Counted from the first letter of the stretch, positions 25,301 through 35,385 are shown. The stretch: DNA of 64,000 bases from Echinicola sp. 20G (GCF_015533855.1 NZ_AP024154.1:3230501-3294500); one strand, 5' to 3'. A program made the numbers and translations. The notes: a model not told the origin generated them from the sequence alone.

Positions 25301-25474
25301 TTACTTATTGTTGCGTTTTTCCTCAACTTTTTCTACAATCCAAATAATCAGTTTGACCAATTTATCAAAGCCAATCACCAGGATCAAGGTAGCGACAAAA
25401 AGGATGAAACCGAGGCCTTTGTAATCTGTTATTGATAGTAAATGAATCAGGAAAAAAGTAGAAAAATGAATCAT
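25301..25474 (-). CDS. Small membrane protein (57 aa) upstream of bioA
   Basis: A reading frame of 57 codons starting at ATG 25474 and stopping at 25301-25303. The protein has a hydrophobic N-terminal stretch ([10 protein letters not shown]), a clear transmembrane helix at about residues 21-36 ([16 protein letters not shown]) and a second amphipathic or membrane segment ([15 protein letters not shown]) with a charged tail. The frame stays open upstream for about 22 codons without another start codon. The 8-base gap to bioA suggests co-transcription. I know no family name; membrane-protein codon pattern and position make it a likely real gene. Confidence 0.6.
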   Translation of the reverse strand: MIHFSTFFLIHLLSITDYKGLGFILFVATLILVIGFDKLVKLIIWIVEKVEEKRNNK

Positions 25475-25522
25475 GGTTACTTTAATGGCATATACTTTCC
25501 CATTGTAATAAAGTGAAAGTAG

Positions 25523-25545
25523 AAGGGGGATTAAAAATCCCCCTT
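25523..25545. terminator. Hairpin between fabD and the small membrane protein gene
   Basis: AAGGGGGAT pairs with ATCCCCCTT (9 bp, loop TAAAA). It lies between the minus-strand fabD stop and the downstream small gene. No strong U-tract follows on the minus strand, so it may reduce rather than stop read-through. Confidence 0.45.
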
Positions 25546-25622
25546 AAAATAAATTCTTAATTACAAATCAAGAGCAACTGATTTCAGTCTTAAGTCTTTT
25601 GTCTGATATTTTTTGTCTTAAA

Positions 25623-26498
25623 CTATAGTCCAGAGACTTCTGCTTCTCGGTGGATTTTCTTCACCAAACCTTGAAGTACTTTTCCTGGTCCACATTCCAC
25701 AAAGTCTAAGGCACCATCGGCCACCATGTTTTGTACAGATTGGGTCCATTTTACTGGAGCTGTCAGTTGTGCAATCAGGTTGTTTTTGATGGTTTCGATA
25801 TCTGTTTCACCTTTGGTGCTTACGTTCTGATAAATAGGGCAAACAGGTTTGTTGAAGTTGGTGGAAGCAATGGCTTTTTCTAGCTTTTCTCTTGCAGGCT
25901 CCATTAGAGGAGAATGGAAAGCACCTCCTACAGGTAAAGGCAGAGCTCTTTTGGCACCCGCTTCTTTTGCTTTTTCACAAGCGATCTCGATCCCTTTATT
26001 GGAACCAGAGATCACCAACTGACCTGGGCAGTTATAGTTGGCTGCTACAACTACTTCCTCGTCAATACTGGCACAAATCTCTTCGACTTTCTCATCTTCT
26101 AGACCAAGGATGGCAGCCATGGTGGAAGGGTTGATTTCACAAGCTTCCTGCATGGCCAAAGCTCTTTGATAAACCAGTTTTAGTCCATCTTCAAATGACA
26201 AAGCGCCAGTAGCAACCAAGGCAGAAAGTTCTCCCAGAGAGTGACCCGCAGCCATGTCTGGATTAAAATCTGCAGTGGTTTTAGCCAGAATAACAGAGTG
26301 AAGGAATACAGCAGGCTGGGTTACTTTGGTTTGTTTTAGCTCTTCCGCAGTACCATTGAACATGATTTCGCTGATTTTGAAACCTAAAATCTCATCAGCC
26401 TGATCAAATAGCCTTTTGGCTTCATCATTGGTTTCATACAAATCTTTGCCCATTCCCGGAAATTGGGCCCCTTGACCGGGGAAAACATAAGCTTTCAT
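25623..26498 (-). CDS. fabD: Malonyl-CoA:ACP transacylase
   Basis: A 291-residue cytoplasmic enzyme that loads malonyl groups onto acyl carrier protein for fatty acid synthesis. It begins with the family signature KAYVFPGQGAQFPGMGKDLY, has the nucleophile elbow GHSLGE with Ser87, the malonyl-binding Arg in YQRALAMQEA, and the catalytic His in VGGAFHSPLM at about residue 191. Length is a little under the usual 300. It is not in a fab cluster here; a -7 promoter element is visible about 160 bases upstream. Confidence 0.95.
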   Translation of the reverse strand: MKAYVFPGQGAQFPGMGKDLYETNDEAKRLFDQADEILGFKISEIMFNGTAEELKQTKVTQPAVFLHSVILAKTTADFNPDMAAGHSLGELSALVATGALSFEDGLKLVYQRALAMQEACEINPSTMAAILGLEDEKVEEICASIDEEVVVAANYNCPGQLVISGSNKGIEIACEKAKEAGAKRALPLPVGGAFHSPLMEPAREKLEKAIASTNFNKPVCPIYQNVSTKGETDIETIKNNLIAQLTAPVKWTQSVQNMVADGALDFVECGPGKVLQGLVKKIHREAEVSGL

Positions 26499-26655
26499 TC
26501 GAATATTTTTTTGTTAAAGTCTCATCGATCAGCATTCTTTTTCATTCATTTTTTATGGAAACTAGTAAAAAGAAGCTTTGATGTAATTTCTTTCTTAAAG
26601 CCCACTTTCTAGTGAAAGATGGAAACTCAAAATTTCAATTCGTTAATTGTGGGCA

Positions 26656-26663
26656 CAAATATA
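26656..26663 (-). promoter_or_regulatory. -7 element upstream of fabD
   Basis: On the minus strand the sequence is TATATTTG, a perfect TAnnTTTG element, 158 bases before the fabD start. No TTG lies at the ideal 19-21-base distance. It implies a leader of about 150 bases. Confidence 0.45.
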
Positions 26664-26747
26664 CCAAAAAATAAAGCAATAAGGATAATGAAGTAAAATT
26701 GAAATTGTTACAGAAGGTACCCAGAGAACTTAACTTTTGGCTTAATT

Positions 26748-27176
26748 CTATTTAAAGTCTTCCTTGGAAAGAAATTTCATTTTATCCTCTTCAGTAGGAA
26801 AACGACAGGTTTCTCTTTTGCCAAACCATTTGTAGCGGTTACGGGCAATCCAGTTATAAATGGGGTCTCTAAGAAAAGTAGGGATGATGATAAAAGCATA
26901 AAAAAGGGGCCATAGCCCCTTTAATTTTTTTGCGATTTCCAAAGCAGCTCTGCTTTTATAGAAAACCTTTTCATCTCGAAGCAAAACTAACGAATCGAGG
27001 TAATCTTCATTTATTTCTTTACCCTTTAATAATTCTTTGCTAAGGTCGTCTTGAAGTGAAGCTAACTTGAAGCTGTTTTTTCTATCGCGCTGGATGATGA
27101 AGTCTACCGCTTGGTTACACAAGTTGCAGACTCCATCAAACAATACAATATCAAAATCGTGCTTTAACTTACTCAT
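26748..27176 (-). CDS. DCC-family thiol-disulfide oxidoreductase-like protein (DUF393)
   Basis: A 142-residue protein of the DUF393/DCC (YuxK) family. The defining FDGVCNLC motif near the N-terminus carries Cys17 and Cys20 in a CxxC arrangement. FIIQRDRKNSFKLASLQ, the LRDEKVFYKSRAALEI strand-helix unit and the C-terminal PIYNWIARNRYKWFGKRETC helix are all typical. The fold is thioredoxin-like, and a redox role is assumed but not well proven. No signal peptide is seen. Its start codon overlaps the stop of the upstream secreted protein gene by 4 bases, so translation is probably coupled. Confidence 0.88.
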   Translation of the reverse strand: MSKLKHDFDIVLFDGVCNLCNQAVDFIIQRDRKNSFKLASLQDDLSKELLKGKEINEDYLDSLVLLRDEKVFYKSRAALEIAKKLKGLWPLFYAFIIIPTFLRDPIYNWIARNRYKWFGKRETCRFPTEEDKMKFLSKEDFK

Positions 27177-29968
27177 TTTATGATTTGAATGTGACCTTTG
27201 AGCTCTTCACTGCTGATGCTTTCATCATTGGTGTTGTAGAGCACAGAACCGGAATAGAAATACGTTCCCGCTGGTAAGTCATTTCCATTTTGGTCCTTAC
27301 CATCCCAACGAATATAGAAGTCGTTTTCGTTTGAAGTGGCACTATTATATTCAAATACCAAAGCACCCCAGCGATTATAGATTTTGATTTCCACGGCTTC
27401 TACAAATCGAGGACATCTAGGGAATGGGTTGTCAAATGCCTGGAAGGTATCGTTAACGCCATCTCCATTAGGAGTAAATGCATTCGGTAATTCGTAGTTT
27501 GGACAGTTATCGATGCATACAATATTGCTGGGTTCACTTTCATTCCCGGATCGATCCACCGCTGTGATGTAGTAGCACCCTTTTAGCTCAAGTAAGCCAG
27601 TAATTCTTGTGTCAGTTTCTAAAGCACTTACCGTTGCCACTTGTTCGAAACTGCCCTCAGCACTAGTTTCTGAGAAATAAATCCTATAGCTACCTAGCTC
27701 ATCGTCACAATCACCTGTAAAGTTCGGCTCCCAGCTTAAGTCATGGTAGAAGTTGTCAAAATTACAAGGTTTATCAGCAAGAAACTCCTCGCAGTTTGGT
27801 CCATCATAAGTCAGCACAGGAGGGCAAGGAAGCCTATTGTCGTCGGGTCTTGCACAGATAATTTGGGATTTGTTTTCTAAAGGATAAGTCAATAAATCCA
27901 CATTATAAGCTCCTTTGGTAATGACATAATAGCAATATTCTGTATCTCTACTCAGTGGGACACCATTGTGGCTACCATCATCCAAAAAGGTAAAACCACT
28001 TGTGGTGACATCTACTTCTGCTATCAACTCAAATGTATCTGCATCGCTTGCATCAGGGTCTGTCCTATTTCGGTAAACTTCATGGGTATATTGTGCGATA
28101 CGGTTGTTCCATGGCACGTTAAACTCCCAGTTAAGTTCAATGGCTTCATTGATAATGGTTGGCTGTAACCAAACAGATGAGGCCATGCTAGATGTGTCAA
28201 TCCTGATTCCGCCATCCAAAAGGACTACTTCATAATTGAATACAAGACTCTCTGTATTCAATCCCGTATCTGTAAACAAAGTGTCACTTGTTGTGGTGAC
28301 AGTAGTGGCGTTTTCATTTCCTGTAAAGCCCTCTGAGCGGATCAACTGATATTGATATGGGCCAGGGAATTGTTGGGTATCGATGTCATATGGAGGTGTC
28401 CACTTGATAAACATTTCACCATTACTAGGGTCTGTTTCTTCCACACTTACATTGGTAATAATAGGCACATCAACATCAATGGTGATACAGAACTCTTCTG
28501 AAACAATACTTTCCCCACCTCTTGGTTGAGGATAAGAAGCAACCAGTCTATAACAGTAAGTGTTGCCAGGGGAAAGGCCTTCTCCTCCATTATCATCAAG
28601 GAAGTTGAAGGTGTTCATGTCCGTCGTTCCTATGAGCTCGTAGCCATCCCGGATACCCGTTTCACAAGAATCAGGTTCGTAAGGATTGCTGTTGACACTT
28701 CTCCAAATTTGGATGCTTTCTGCACTGTTCCCACAAGAATAAGGATCCCAAGTGATATCCGCCGTTCTGCCAGGCATTTGTTCTACTGCTTGTATGACTG
28801 GAGGTGGGCCTACTACCTTAATGTTCCAGGTCTTGATATCCACCAAAGCCGGACCAGATTCAGGATCATCCGTAATTCGTAATCTTACTTGGTATTCTCT
28901 TGCTCTCACGTGGCTACATACGGTTTGCCAGTCGAAATTAACGATACCAGGAGATGATTGGTAAGTAGCAACTGGGTCATAGCTGGCTGGTGAGGAAGAA
29001 ATTTCGATTGGGTCTCCAAAAACTTCAATCTTAATATCGTCTCCATCCGGATCACTGCCTTGGATAATCTCTTCAATGTTTGTTCCAGCTACCACACATA
29101 AATCTGGTGGAACAAGCAATACAGGCCTTTGGTTGTCAGAGTTCTCAATAATGATCTGCATGTCTCTGACCACATAGCCTATTTTCTGGTATTCCCCATT
29201 GATTTTCCGCCATTCCTCAATATGAAAGGCAACATTGTACTGTCCCGCGATGCCTGGGGCGTCCCAAACCAAATCTCCAGTAAGAGGATCCATGGAGATA
29301 AAAGGGTTTGGAGAACCGTCTTCTCTATTAAAGCTGAACTCATTGGAAGCAGGGCTTCTGTAATTGTTTACAGGTCTTTGGTAACCTTGTAAAGGTACAA
29401 TGTCATCAAATCTGTATGCAATACTATCTCCGTCAGGATCATAGGCTCCAGGGTTATGGATGTACCTAGTGTTTATCTGGCCATTGTCAACAGGGGGGAT
29501 GGTAAGTACTGGTGAATTGTTGACACCAATAAATGGGTCAATGGTTATCATGGTTTCGATGTAGAAAGGGGTTTCCACAGAATTGTCCATGTTCAGGGTA
29601 AGGTCATTTCTGTTATATTCTAAAAAGCGAATGGTGTATTGCCCTGGTCCTTGATAGGTATGGGTAATGACAAAAACGTTCTTCTCAATTTGGTTCCCCA
29701 AAGACTCTACTGTGCTAAAATCACTTTCTGTATTCAGGTTTTCTACCACCCTGCCGTCACCAAATTCGATTTGTCCTGGCCCAAAAACTACTGACGAGCG
29801 TGTGTCAGTATAGCCTACTACAGTAATTCGGTAAGTGAGTGACTGTACCGATATTCTTTCTGCGATGATTTCGCCTGCCCGGATGTGTGTGGCCAATGTC
29901 TCTTGAAGTCCTAGGAAGAAAAGGCACAGGGAGAACAAGAGAAAAGCTTTACATTTCATATATCTCAT
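27173..29968 (-). CDS. Large secreted protein with fibronectin-like repeats and T9SS C-terminal sorting domain
   Basis: A 931-residue secreted protein with signal peptide (FLGLQETLA-THIRAGEI). The THIRAGEI start is shared by many gliding-motility-associated surface proteins. The body carries cadherin or PKD-like modules (about 140-390, with DPDGDSIAYRF and SDPDGDDIKIEV calcium-type turns) and several fibronectin-III-like modules (about 390-830). The end (about 840-931) is the CHU_C/gliding-motility C-terminal type B sorting domain: LPNAFTPNGDGVNDTF, IKIYNRWGALVFE, WDGKDQNGNDLPAGTYFY and a final KGHIQIIK. It is therefore a type IX secretion substrate placed on the cell surface, likely adhesive. 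Met4 is an alternative start. No catalytic domain is visible. Confidence 0.9.
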   Translation of the reverse strand: MRYMKCKAFLLFSLCLFFLGLQETLATHIRAGEIIAERISVQSLTYRITVVGYTDTRSSVVFGPGQIEFGDGRVVENLNTESDFSTVESLGNQIEKNVFVITHTYQGPGQYTIRFLEYNRNDLTLNMDNSVETPFYIETMITIDPFIGVNNSPVLTIPPVDNGQINTRYIHNPGAYDPDGDSIAYRFDDIVPLQGYQRPVNNYRSPASNEFSFNREDGSPNPFISMDPLTGDLVWDAPGIAGQYNVAFHIEEWRKINGEYQKIGYVVRDMQIIIENSDNQRPVLLVPPDLCVVAGTNIEEIIQGSDPDGDDIKIEVFGDPIEISSSPASYDPVATYQSSPGIVNFDWQTVCSHVRAREYQVRLRITDDPESGPALVDIKTWNIKVVGPPPVIQAVEQMPGRTADITWDPYSCGNSAESIQIWRSVNSNPYEPDSCETGIRDGYELIGTTDMNTFNFLDDNGGEGLSPGNTYCYRLVASYPQPRGGESIVSEEFCITIDVDVPIITNVSVEETDPSNGEMFIKWTPPYDIDTQQFPGPYQYQLIRSEGFTGNENATTVTTTSDTLFTDTGLNTESLVFNYEVVLLDGGIRIDTSSMASSVWLQPTIINEAIELNWEFNVPWNNRIAQYTHEVYRNRTDPDASDADTFELIAEVDVTTSGFTFLDDGSHNGVPLSRDTEYCYYVITKGAYNVDLLTYPLENKSQIICARPDDNRLPCPPVLTYDGPNCEEFLADKPCNFDNFYHDLSWEPNFTGDCDDELGSYRIYFSETSAEGSFEQVATVSALETDTRITGLLELKGCYYITAVDRSGNESEPSNIVCIDNCPNYELPNAFTPNGDGVNDTFQAFDNPFPRCPRFVEAVEIKIYNRWGALVFEYNSATSNENDFYIRWDGKDQNGNDLPAGTYFYSGSVLYNTNDESISSEELKGHIQIIK

Positions 29969-30330
29969 AAGTTTTTACCACTTTCATCCAGATCAACCAA
30001 ACTTTCTGGATGAATTACTTAAAAATTTTCAGTATTTATACTTAATATTTAGCCAAGTAAGTTAGCTAGGTTTTTTCTCAATTATTAAATATATACGAAT
30101 TAAAGTTAAGGAAGTGTACCATATTATTGAAATACAACTGAAAATTTAAGTGACAAGCGATCAAAAAGTTTTAAAAATAGCCAAAAAGCCCTTTTCTGGT
30201 ATTATTTAGAACGCTTTAAAATAAGACCAATACGTAGGGATAGATTGTTTGATAAATTTTCGGCATGTAAATTTGTTGACCAAATCGATAATTTAAAAAA
30301 ACGATCTACACAAAATAAAGAGAAAAATTT
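29969..30330. other. Divergent intergenic region between the T9SS substrate and sdh operon
   Basis: About 360 bases without a coding frame. It holds the leader of the minus-strand secreted protein, including a perfect 8-bp hairpin (29985-29992 with 30005-30012, CATCCAGA and complement), and the promoter of the plus-strand sdh operon. Confidence 0.6.
30245..30275 (+). promoter_or_regulatory. Promoter of the sdhCAB operon
   Basis: TTG at 30245-30247, a 20-base spacer and TAAATTTG at 30268-30275 match the Bacteroidota housekeeping consensus on both elements. Transcription would start about 50 bases before the sdhC start codon. Confidence 0.7.
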
Positions 30331-31017
30331 ATGAGTTGGGTAACCAAAACCTTTAGTAGCACTTTGGGACGAAAGTTGCTAATGGCCCTGACAGGGTTAT
30401 TCCTGATCCTATTTTTGATAGGACACGTCTCGGGAAATATGCTTTTATTCAAAGATGACGGTGGACAGGCATTCAATGAATATGCCAAGTTTATGACTAC
30501 CAATCCAGCAGTGAAAATCCTTTCTTACCTCACTTACATTTCCATTATTGGACACGTGATTTTCGCGATCGTGTTATCAGTAAGAAACAAAAAGGCAAGA
30601 CCAGTAAATTATGCTGAGGCGAAATCAGGTACTAATAGCAGTTGGAATTCAAGAAATATGGGTATTCTGGGTACTATTGTGCTAATCTTTATTGTGGTTC
30701 ACCTTCAAAACTTTTGGGCACAAATGCACTGGGGAGGAATTCCAACAGTAACCTATGAAAGTGGAGAGTACAAGGACCTTTATGCAGTGGTCAACCTCGC
30801 CTTTTCTAACATTGGTTTGGTGGCACTCTATGTAGTGGCTATGGCTTTCTTAGCATTTCACTTGAACCACGGTTTTGCCAGTGCATTCCAGACTTTGGGC
30901 CTTAATCACAAGAAGTACACCCCAGCAATCCAGTTTATCGGAAGTGCATTTTCTATCATTGTTCCGGCGATATTTGCTTCCATGCCCATCTTCATTTATT
31001 TCTCATCCTTGAATTAA
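30331..31017 (+). CDS. sdhC: Succinate dehydrogenase/fumarate reductase cytochrome b subunit
   Basis: A 228-residue inner-membrane protein with five predicted helices, the single-subunit di-haem type (B-type complex, as in Wolinella and Bacteroides). It begins SSTLGRKLLMALTGLFLILFLIGHVSGNM, which contains the helix I His. Further conserved His lie in SIIGHVIFAI, IVVHLQNFW and AFHLNHGF, giving the axial haem ligands and quinone site. It anchors the A and B subunits encoded next and passes electrons between quinone and the iron-sulfur chain. First gene of the operon, directly behind a consensus promoter. Confidence 0.94.
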   Translation: MSWVTKTFSSTLGRKLLMALTGLFLILFLIGHVSGNMLLFKDDGGQAFNEYAKFMTTNPAVKILSYLTYISIIGHVIFAIVLSVRNKKARPVNYAEAKSGTNSSWNSRNMGILGTIVLIFIVVHLQNFWAQMHWGGIPTVTYESGEYKDLYAVVNLAFSNIGLVALYVVAMAFLAFHLNHGFASAFQTLGLNHKKYTPAIQFIGSAFSIIVPAIFASMPIFIYFSSLN

Positions 31018-31029
31018 TACCAAGCCGAT

Positions 31030-32964
31030 ATGATACTTGATTCCAAAATACCAGCAGGTTCATTAGCTGAAAAGTGGACAAAACATAAATTCAATATGAA
31101 GTTGGTCAATCCGGCCAACAAGAGAAAGTACGACGTGATTGTGGTAGGGACTGGCTTGGCTGGTGCTTCAGCAGCTGCATCATTGGCAGAGCTAGGTTAT
31201 AATGTGAAGGCTTTTTGCTTCCAAGATAGCCCAAGAAGGGCCCACTCTATTGCAGCACAAGGTGGTATCAATGCTGCCAAAAACTATCAAAATGATGGTG
31301 ACTCTGTTTACAGGTTATTCTATGACACCATTAAAGGTGGTGATTACCGTTCCAGAGAAGCCAATGTTCATAGACTAGCAGAAGTTTCTGTTAATATCAT
31401 TGACCAATGTGTGGCACAAGGAGTTCCTTTTGCCCGTGAATATGGTGGATTGCTTGCCAACCGTTCATTTGGTGGTGCTCAGGTATCACGTACCTTCTAC
31501 GCCAGGGGCCAAACTGGACAGCAGTTACTTTTGGGAGCTTATTCTGCTTTGAGTCGTCAGGTAGCCAATGGTAAGGTGAAGCTTTATCCAAGAACTGAGA
31601 TGATGGATGTGGTAACCATCGATGGAAAAGCCAGAGGTATTGTCACCAGAAACCTGATCACCGGAGCTATTGAGTCTCACAGTGCGCATGCCGTATTACT
31701 TTGTACAGGTGGATATGGTAACGTATTCTTCCTTTCGACCAATGCCATGGGCTCAAACGTGACCGCAGCTTGGAGAGCTCATAAGAAAGGTGCATACTTT
31801 GCCAACCCTTGTTACACCCAAATTCACCCAACTTGTATCCCAGTTTCTGGAGATCACCAGTCTAAGTTGACTTTGATGTCAGAATCATTGAGGAACGATG
31901 GTAGGGTATGGGTGCCTAAAACGCAAGAATTGGCAGAGAAACTTCGTAAGAGGGAAATCATGCCTAAAGATATTAAGGACGAGGACAGAGATTACTATTT
32001 GGAGAGAAGGTACCCTTCTTTCGGTAACTTGGTTCCTCGTGATGTGGCTTCTAGAAATGCTAAATATGTTTGTGATGAAGGCAGAGGGGTAAACGAAACT
32101 GGTGAAGCGGTATTCTTGGATTTCCGTGATGCTATCATCAGGGATGGAGAGGACACGATCAGTGCAAAGTATGGAAACCTGTTTGATATGTATCAGCAGA
32201 TCACTGGCGAGAACCCTTATAAGACGCCAATGAAGATTTATCCGGCTGTTCACTACACTATGGGAGGACTTTGGGTAGATTACCATTTGATGACTACTGT
32301 GCCTGGTCTTTATGCCCTAGGAGAAGCCAATTTCTCCGACCATGGTGCCAATAGATTGGGAGCTTCAGCTTTGATGCAAGGTTTGGCTGATGGTTATTTT
32401 GTGATTCCTTACACTATTGGAGATTATTTGGCAGGGATGCCATATGAGAAAGTGGGAACAGACCATGAGGCTTTCAAACAGTCGGAAAAAGAAATCAAGG
32501 ATAAAATCCAAAAACTACTTTCCATCAACGGTAAGAAAACCATCGATGATTTCCATAAGCGATTGGGTAAAATCATGTGGGAATACTGCGGGATGGCCAG
32601 AACTGCTGAGGGTCTTCAGAAGGCCATTGGTATGATTCAAGATTTGAAAAAGGAATTTTGGGCTGATGTTAAAGTTTTGGGAACTGAAGATGAGTTGAAC
32701 TTATCTTTGGAGAAGGCACATAGAGTGGCCGACTTTATTGAGTTGGGAGAGCTTATGGTAAGGGATGCACTGCACAGAAATGAGTCTTGTGGTGGTCACT
32801 TCCGCGAAGAGTATCAAACCGAAGAAGGTGAAGCCCTTCGTGATGATGAGAATTTTGCTTACGTGGGTGCTTGGAAACACATGGGTGATAATGTGGAGGA
32901 AGAGCTGAACAAAGAACCGCTTGTGTTCGAGAACGTGAAGTTGACCCAGAGAAGTTACAAGTAA
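31030..32964 (+). CDS. sdhA: Succinate dehydrogenase/fumarate reductase flavoprotein subunit
   Basis: A 644-residue catalytic subunit with covalent FAD. The dinucleotide motif [13 protein letters not shown] is at about residues 38-50 and the FAD-linking His72 lies in [15 protein letters not shown]. Substrate-site signatures HPTCIP, and [23 protein letters not shown] near the FAD C-terminal contact, are present, with capping-domain Arg/His residues in between. The length and the insertion pattern ([13 protein letters not shown]) match the Bacteroidota B-type enzyme. It oxidises succinate in the TCA cycle or reduces fumarate in anaerobiosis; direction cannot be told from sequence. It lies 12 bases after sdhC. 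Confidence 0.96.
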   Translation: MILDSKIPAGSLAEKWTKHKFNMKLVNPANKRKYDVIVVGTGLAGASAAASLAELGYNVKAFCFQDSPRRAHSIAAQGGINAAKNYQNDGDSVYRLFYDTIKGGDYRSREANVHRLAEVSVNIIDQCVAQGVPFAREYGGLLANRSFGGAQVSRTFYARGQTGQQLLLGAYSALSRQVANGKVKLYPRTEMMDVVTIDGKARGIVTRNLITGAIESHSAHAVLLCTGGYGNVFFLSTNAMGSNVTAAWRAHKKGAYFANPCYTQIHPTCIPVSGDHQSKLTLMSESLRNDGRVWVPKTQELAEKLRKREIMPKDIKDEDRDYYLERRYPSFGNLVPRDVASRNAKYVCDEGRGVNETGEAVFLDFRDAIIRDGEDTISAKYGNLFDMYQQITGENPYKTPMKIYPAVHYTMGGLWVDYHLMTTVPGLYALGEANFSDHGANRLGASALMQGLADGYFVIPYTIGDYLAGMPYEKVGTDHEAFKQSEKEIKDKIQKLLSINGKKTIDDFHKRLGKIMWEYCGMARTAEGLQKAIGMIQDLKKEFWADVKVLGTEDELNLSLEKAHRVADFIELGELMVRDALHRNESCGGHFREEYQTEEGEALRDDENFAYVGAWKHMGDNVEEELNKEPLVFENVKLTQRSYK

Positions 32965-32994
32965 TCATTTGACAATCAAAAATTCATAATTATT

Positions 32995-33744
32995 ATGAAC
33001 TTAACACTTAAAGTTTGGAGACAAAAAAACGGTTCTGATAAGGGCGGTTTTGTTAATTATAATATTGCTGATATTTCTGAAGACATGTCATTCTTGGAAA
33101 TGTTGGACGTTTTGAATGAGGAGCTTTCTGAAAAGGGAGAAGACCCTGTTCACTTTGACCATGATTGTAGAGAAGGTATCTGTGGGATGTGTTCTTTGCA
33201 TATCAATGGCAAGCCTCATGGACCTCAACAAACAACCACCTGCCAGTTGCACATGCGGTCTTTCAAAGATGGAGACACCATCACCATCGAACCTTGGAGA
33301 GCGGCTGCTTTCCCTGTAGTGAAAGATTTGGTAGTGGATAGAGGTGCTTTTGATCGTATCATTCAAGCGGGTGGTTATGTGTCTGTAAACACCGGTGGTG
33401 TACCTGATGCCAATGAGATTCCTATTCCAAAGAAAATTGCTGACGAGGCTTTTGATGCAGCAACTTGTATTGGATGTGGAGCTTGTGTAGCAGCTTGTAA
33501 GAATGCTTCTGCCATGCTGTTTACTTCTGCTAAAATCTCCCAGTTGGCCATGTTGCCACAAGGTAAGGTAGAAAGAAAAGAGAGAGCTGAGAAGATGATT
33601 GCCCAAATGGACGAAGAAGGATTTGGCGCATGTACCAACACCGGAGCATGTTCAATCGAATGTCCTAAAGGCATCAGCTTGACCAATATCGCTAGAATGA
33701 ACAGGGAATATTTCTCTGCAATTGCTAGCAGTGAGAATGTATAA
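32995..33744 (+). CDS. sdhB: Succinate dehydrogenase/fumarate reductase iron-sulfur subunit
   Basis: A 249-residue protein with the three expected clusters. The N-terminal ferredoxin domain binds [2Fe-2S] through CREGICGMC and the later Cys in TTCQLHM. The C-terminal domain has [13 protein letters not shown] and [15 protein letters not shown], which supply [4Fe-4S] and [3Fe-4S] ligands. It links the flavoprotein and the cytochrome b subunit at the inner face of the inner membrane. Third gene of the operon, followed at once by a strong terminator. Confidence 0.96.
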   Translation: MNLTLKVWRQKNGSDKGGFVNYNIADISEDMSFLEMLDVLNEELSEKGEDPVHFDHDCREGICGMCSLHINGKPHGPQQTTTCQLHMRSFKDGDTITIEPWRAAAFPVVKDLVVDRGAFDRIIQAGGYVSVNTGGVPDANEIPIPKKIADEAFDAATCIGCGACVAACKNASAMLFTSAKISQLAMLPQGKVERKERAEKMIAQMDEEGFGACTNTGACSIECPKGISLTNIARMNREYFSAIASSENV

Positions 33745-33766
33745 TTGAGATCTTAGATCATATATT

Positions 33767-33795
33767 AAAAGGCCGGTTTTTCCGGCCTTTTTTAT
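33767..33795 (+). terminator. Terminator of the sdh operon
   Basis: A hairpin of 10 bp (AAAAGGCCGG with CCGGCCTTTT) and a short T loop is followed by more T residues, 22 bases after the sdhB stop. Confidence 0.95.
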
Positions 33796-33852
33796 TATCT
33801 ATTTTTTTACTTCTTTGATTATTTCATGATTTATTTTTGTTTAAATAGTGTA

Positions 33853-33883
33853 TTTCCTAAATATAATTACTTGAAATAGGAAA
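33853..33883. repeat. Inverted repeat upstream of the symporter gene
   Basis: TTTCCTA (33853-33859) and TAGGAAA (33877-33883) form a perfect 7-bp inverted repeat with 17 bases between, about 66 bases before the symporter start. It is a possible operator; no regulator gene adjoins it. Confidence 0.3.
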
Positions 33884-33948
33884 AAACGAATAAAACAATA
33901 ACTTAGAAATTTTGTAAGAAAAGGAATAATTAGAAAGAAGACAACTGA

Positions 33949-35358
33949 ATGGAATGGATCGATATTGTTATTTTTATCGTGTATATGATCATCATGCTTG
34001 GAGTTGGCTTTTACTTCATGCGAAACAATCAAGGACAAGAGGATTATTATGTTGGTGGTAGAAGTATAGGTCATTGGCATATCGGGCTATCTGTGGTGGC
34101 AACAGATGTGGGAGGAGGTTTCTCTATTGGTTTAGGAGGCTTAGGTTTTGCGATGGGACTTTCCGGAAGCTGGATGCTGTTTACAGGGCTTATAGGAGCA
34201 TGGTTGGCAGCTGTTTTTTTGATTCCTAAAGTGAAGTCCAATCCGGCCTTCGCTAAATTTTATACTTTTCCACAAATCTTTCAGCATCTTTTTAACCGCA
34301 AAGTAGGTATAGCAGCAGGAGTGATTTGTTTTGTAGGGTATCTAGGCTTTACTTCATCTCAATTATTGGCTGGGGCAAAATTGGCAGCAGGCACCTTTAA
34401 GGATTTGGATATCAATCTGGCATTGCTGATAATGGGCATAATAGCGGTCGTATACACTGTTTTAGGAGGCTTAAAGGCGGTAATATACACAGATACCATT
34501 CAGTGGATCATTTTGTTATTGGGCTTTATTTTCATTGGTTTGCCCATTTCCTACTATCATGTTGGGGGATGGAAGGCGATACAAGAAACATTACCGGCTG
34601 AATTTTTCAGTTTATCTAATTTGACCTGGCAGGATTTGGCCAATTGGGGGATCACTATTTTGCCTATATGGTTTGTAGGTATGACTTTGTACCAAAGGAT
34701 ATTTGCGAGCAAGGATGTCAGATCAGCAAAGAAGGCCTGGTATATTGCAGGTTTGTTTGAATGGCCCATAATGGCTTTTATGGGCGTATCTTTAGGCTTA
34801 TTGTCTAGAGTGGCTTTTGAACAGGGCATGATTGCAGGTGCAATTGATGACTTGGACCCAGAGATGGGGTTACCGATACTTTTAAGCACAGTATTGCCTG
34901 CGGGAATAATGGGACTGATGATGTCCGCTTATTTTTCGGCAGTGTTGTCTACCGCTGATTCCTGTTTGATGGCCGCTTCAGGGAATCTCACTACAGATCT
35001 TTTTGGGAAATGGTTTGAGAAGCAACCGGAAGAAAAGTCAATGAGGTTCAGTCAGTTGTTTACTTTGGTTATTGGGGCTTTGGCATTGTTGATTGCCATG
35101 CAAATGACCAATGTGCTGGAACTTATGCTTTATTCTTACGCTTTTATGGTATCGGGACTGTTAGTTCCCATTCTTGCTGGTTTGTTTTGGAATAAGCGAA
35201 ACCCTAATGCCGCATTACTTTCTATGATCATTGGAGGAAGTGTTACTGCAGGCCTGGCTTTTAGCGGTATCGCTTTGCCTTTGGGACTTGATGCTAATTT
35301 ATTTGGGCTTACGGCCTCTTTAGCAGCGTTTTTGCTTGTAGATAGACTGGATAAATAA
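33949..35358 (+). CDS. Sodium:solute symporter family transporter
   Basis: A 469-residue inner-membrane transporter of the SSS/LeuT-fold family with about 13 helices. It begins IDIVIFIVYMIIMLGVGFYF followed by QEDYYVGGRSIGHW, the standard opening of the family. The Na2-site segment STADSCLMAASGNLTTDL is present (about residues 330-350), as is the GGLKAVIYTDTIQWIILL signature. It imports an organic solute with sodium; the clustered acetyltransferase and racemase suggest an amino acid or related amine. The gap to the next gene is 27 bases. Confidence 0.9.
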   Translation: MEWIDIVIFIVYMIIMLGVGFYFMRNNQGQEDYYVGGRSIGHWHIGLSVVATDVGGGFSIGLGGLGFAMGLSGSWMLFTGLIGAWLAAVFLIPKVKSNPAFAKFYTFPQIFQHLFNRKVGIAAGVICFVGYLGFTSSQLLAGAKLAAGTFKDLDINLALLIMGIIAVVYTVLGGLKAVIYTDTIQWIILLLGFIFIGLPISYYHVGGWKAIQETLPAEFFSLSNLTWQDLANWGITILPIWFVGMTLYQRIFASKDVRSAKKAWYIAGLFEWPIMAFMGVSLGLLSRVAFEQGMIAGAIDDLDPEMGLPILLSTVLPAGIMGLMMSAYFSAVLSTADSCLMAASGNLTTDLFGKWFEKQPEEKSMRFSQLFTLVIGALALLIAMQMTNVLELMLYSYAFMVSGLLVPILAGLFWNKRNPNAALLSMIIGGSVTAGLAFSGIALPLGLDANLFGLTASLAAFLLVDRLDK

Positions 35359-35385
35359 AATTGAACATACTTTAACCCTATTAAA

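Noticed and set aside
31030..32964. L-aspartate oxidase as an alternative for the flavoprotein
   Set aside because: The cytochrome b and iron-sulfur subunits flank it in one operon, and the length and motifs fit the SdhA/FrdA subunit.
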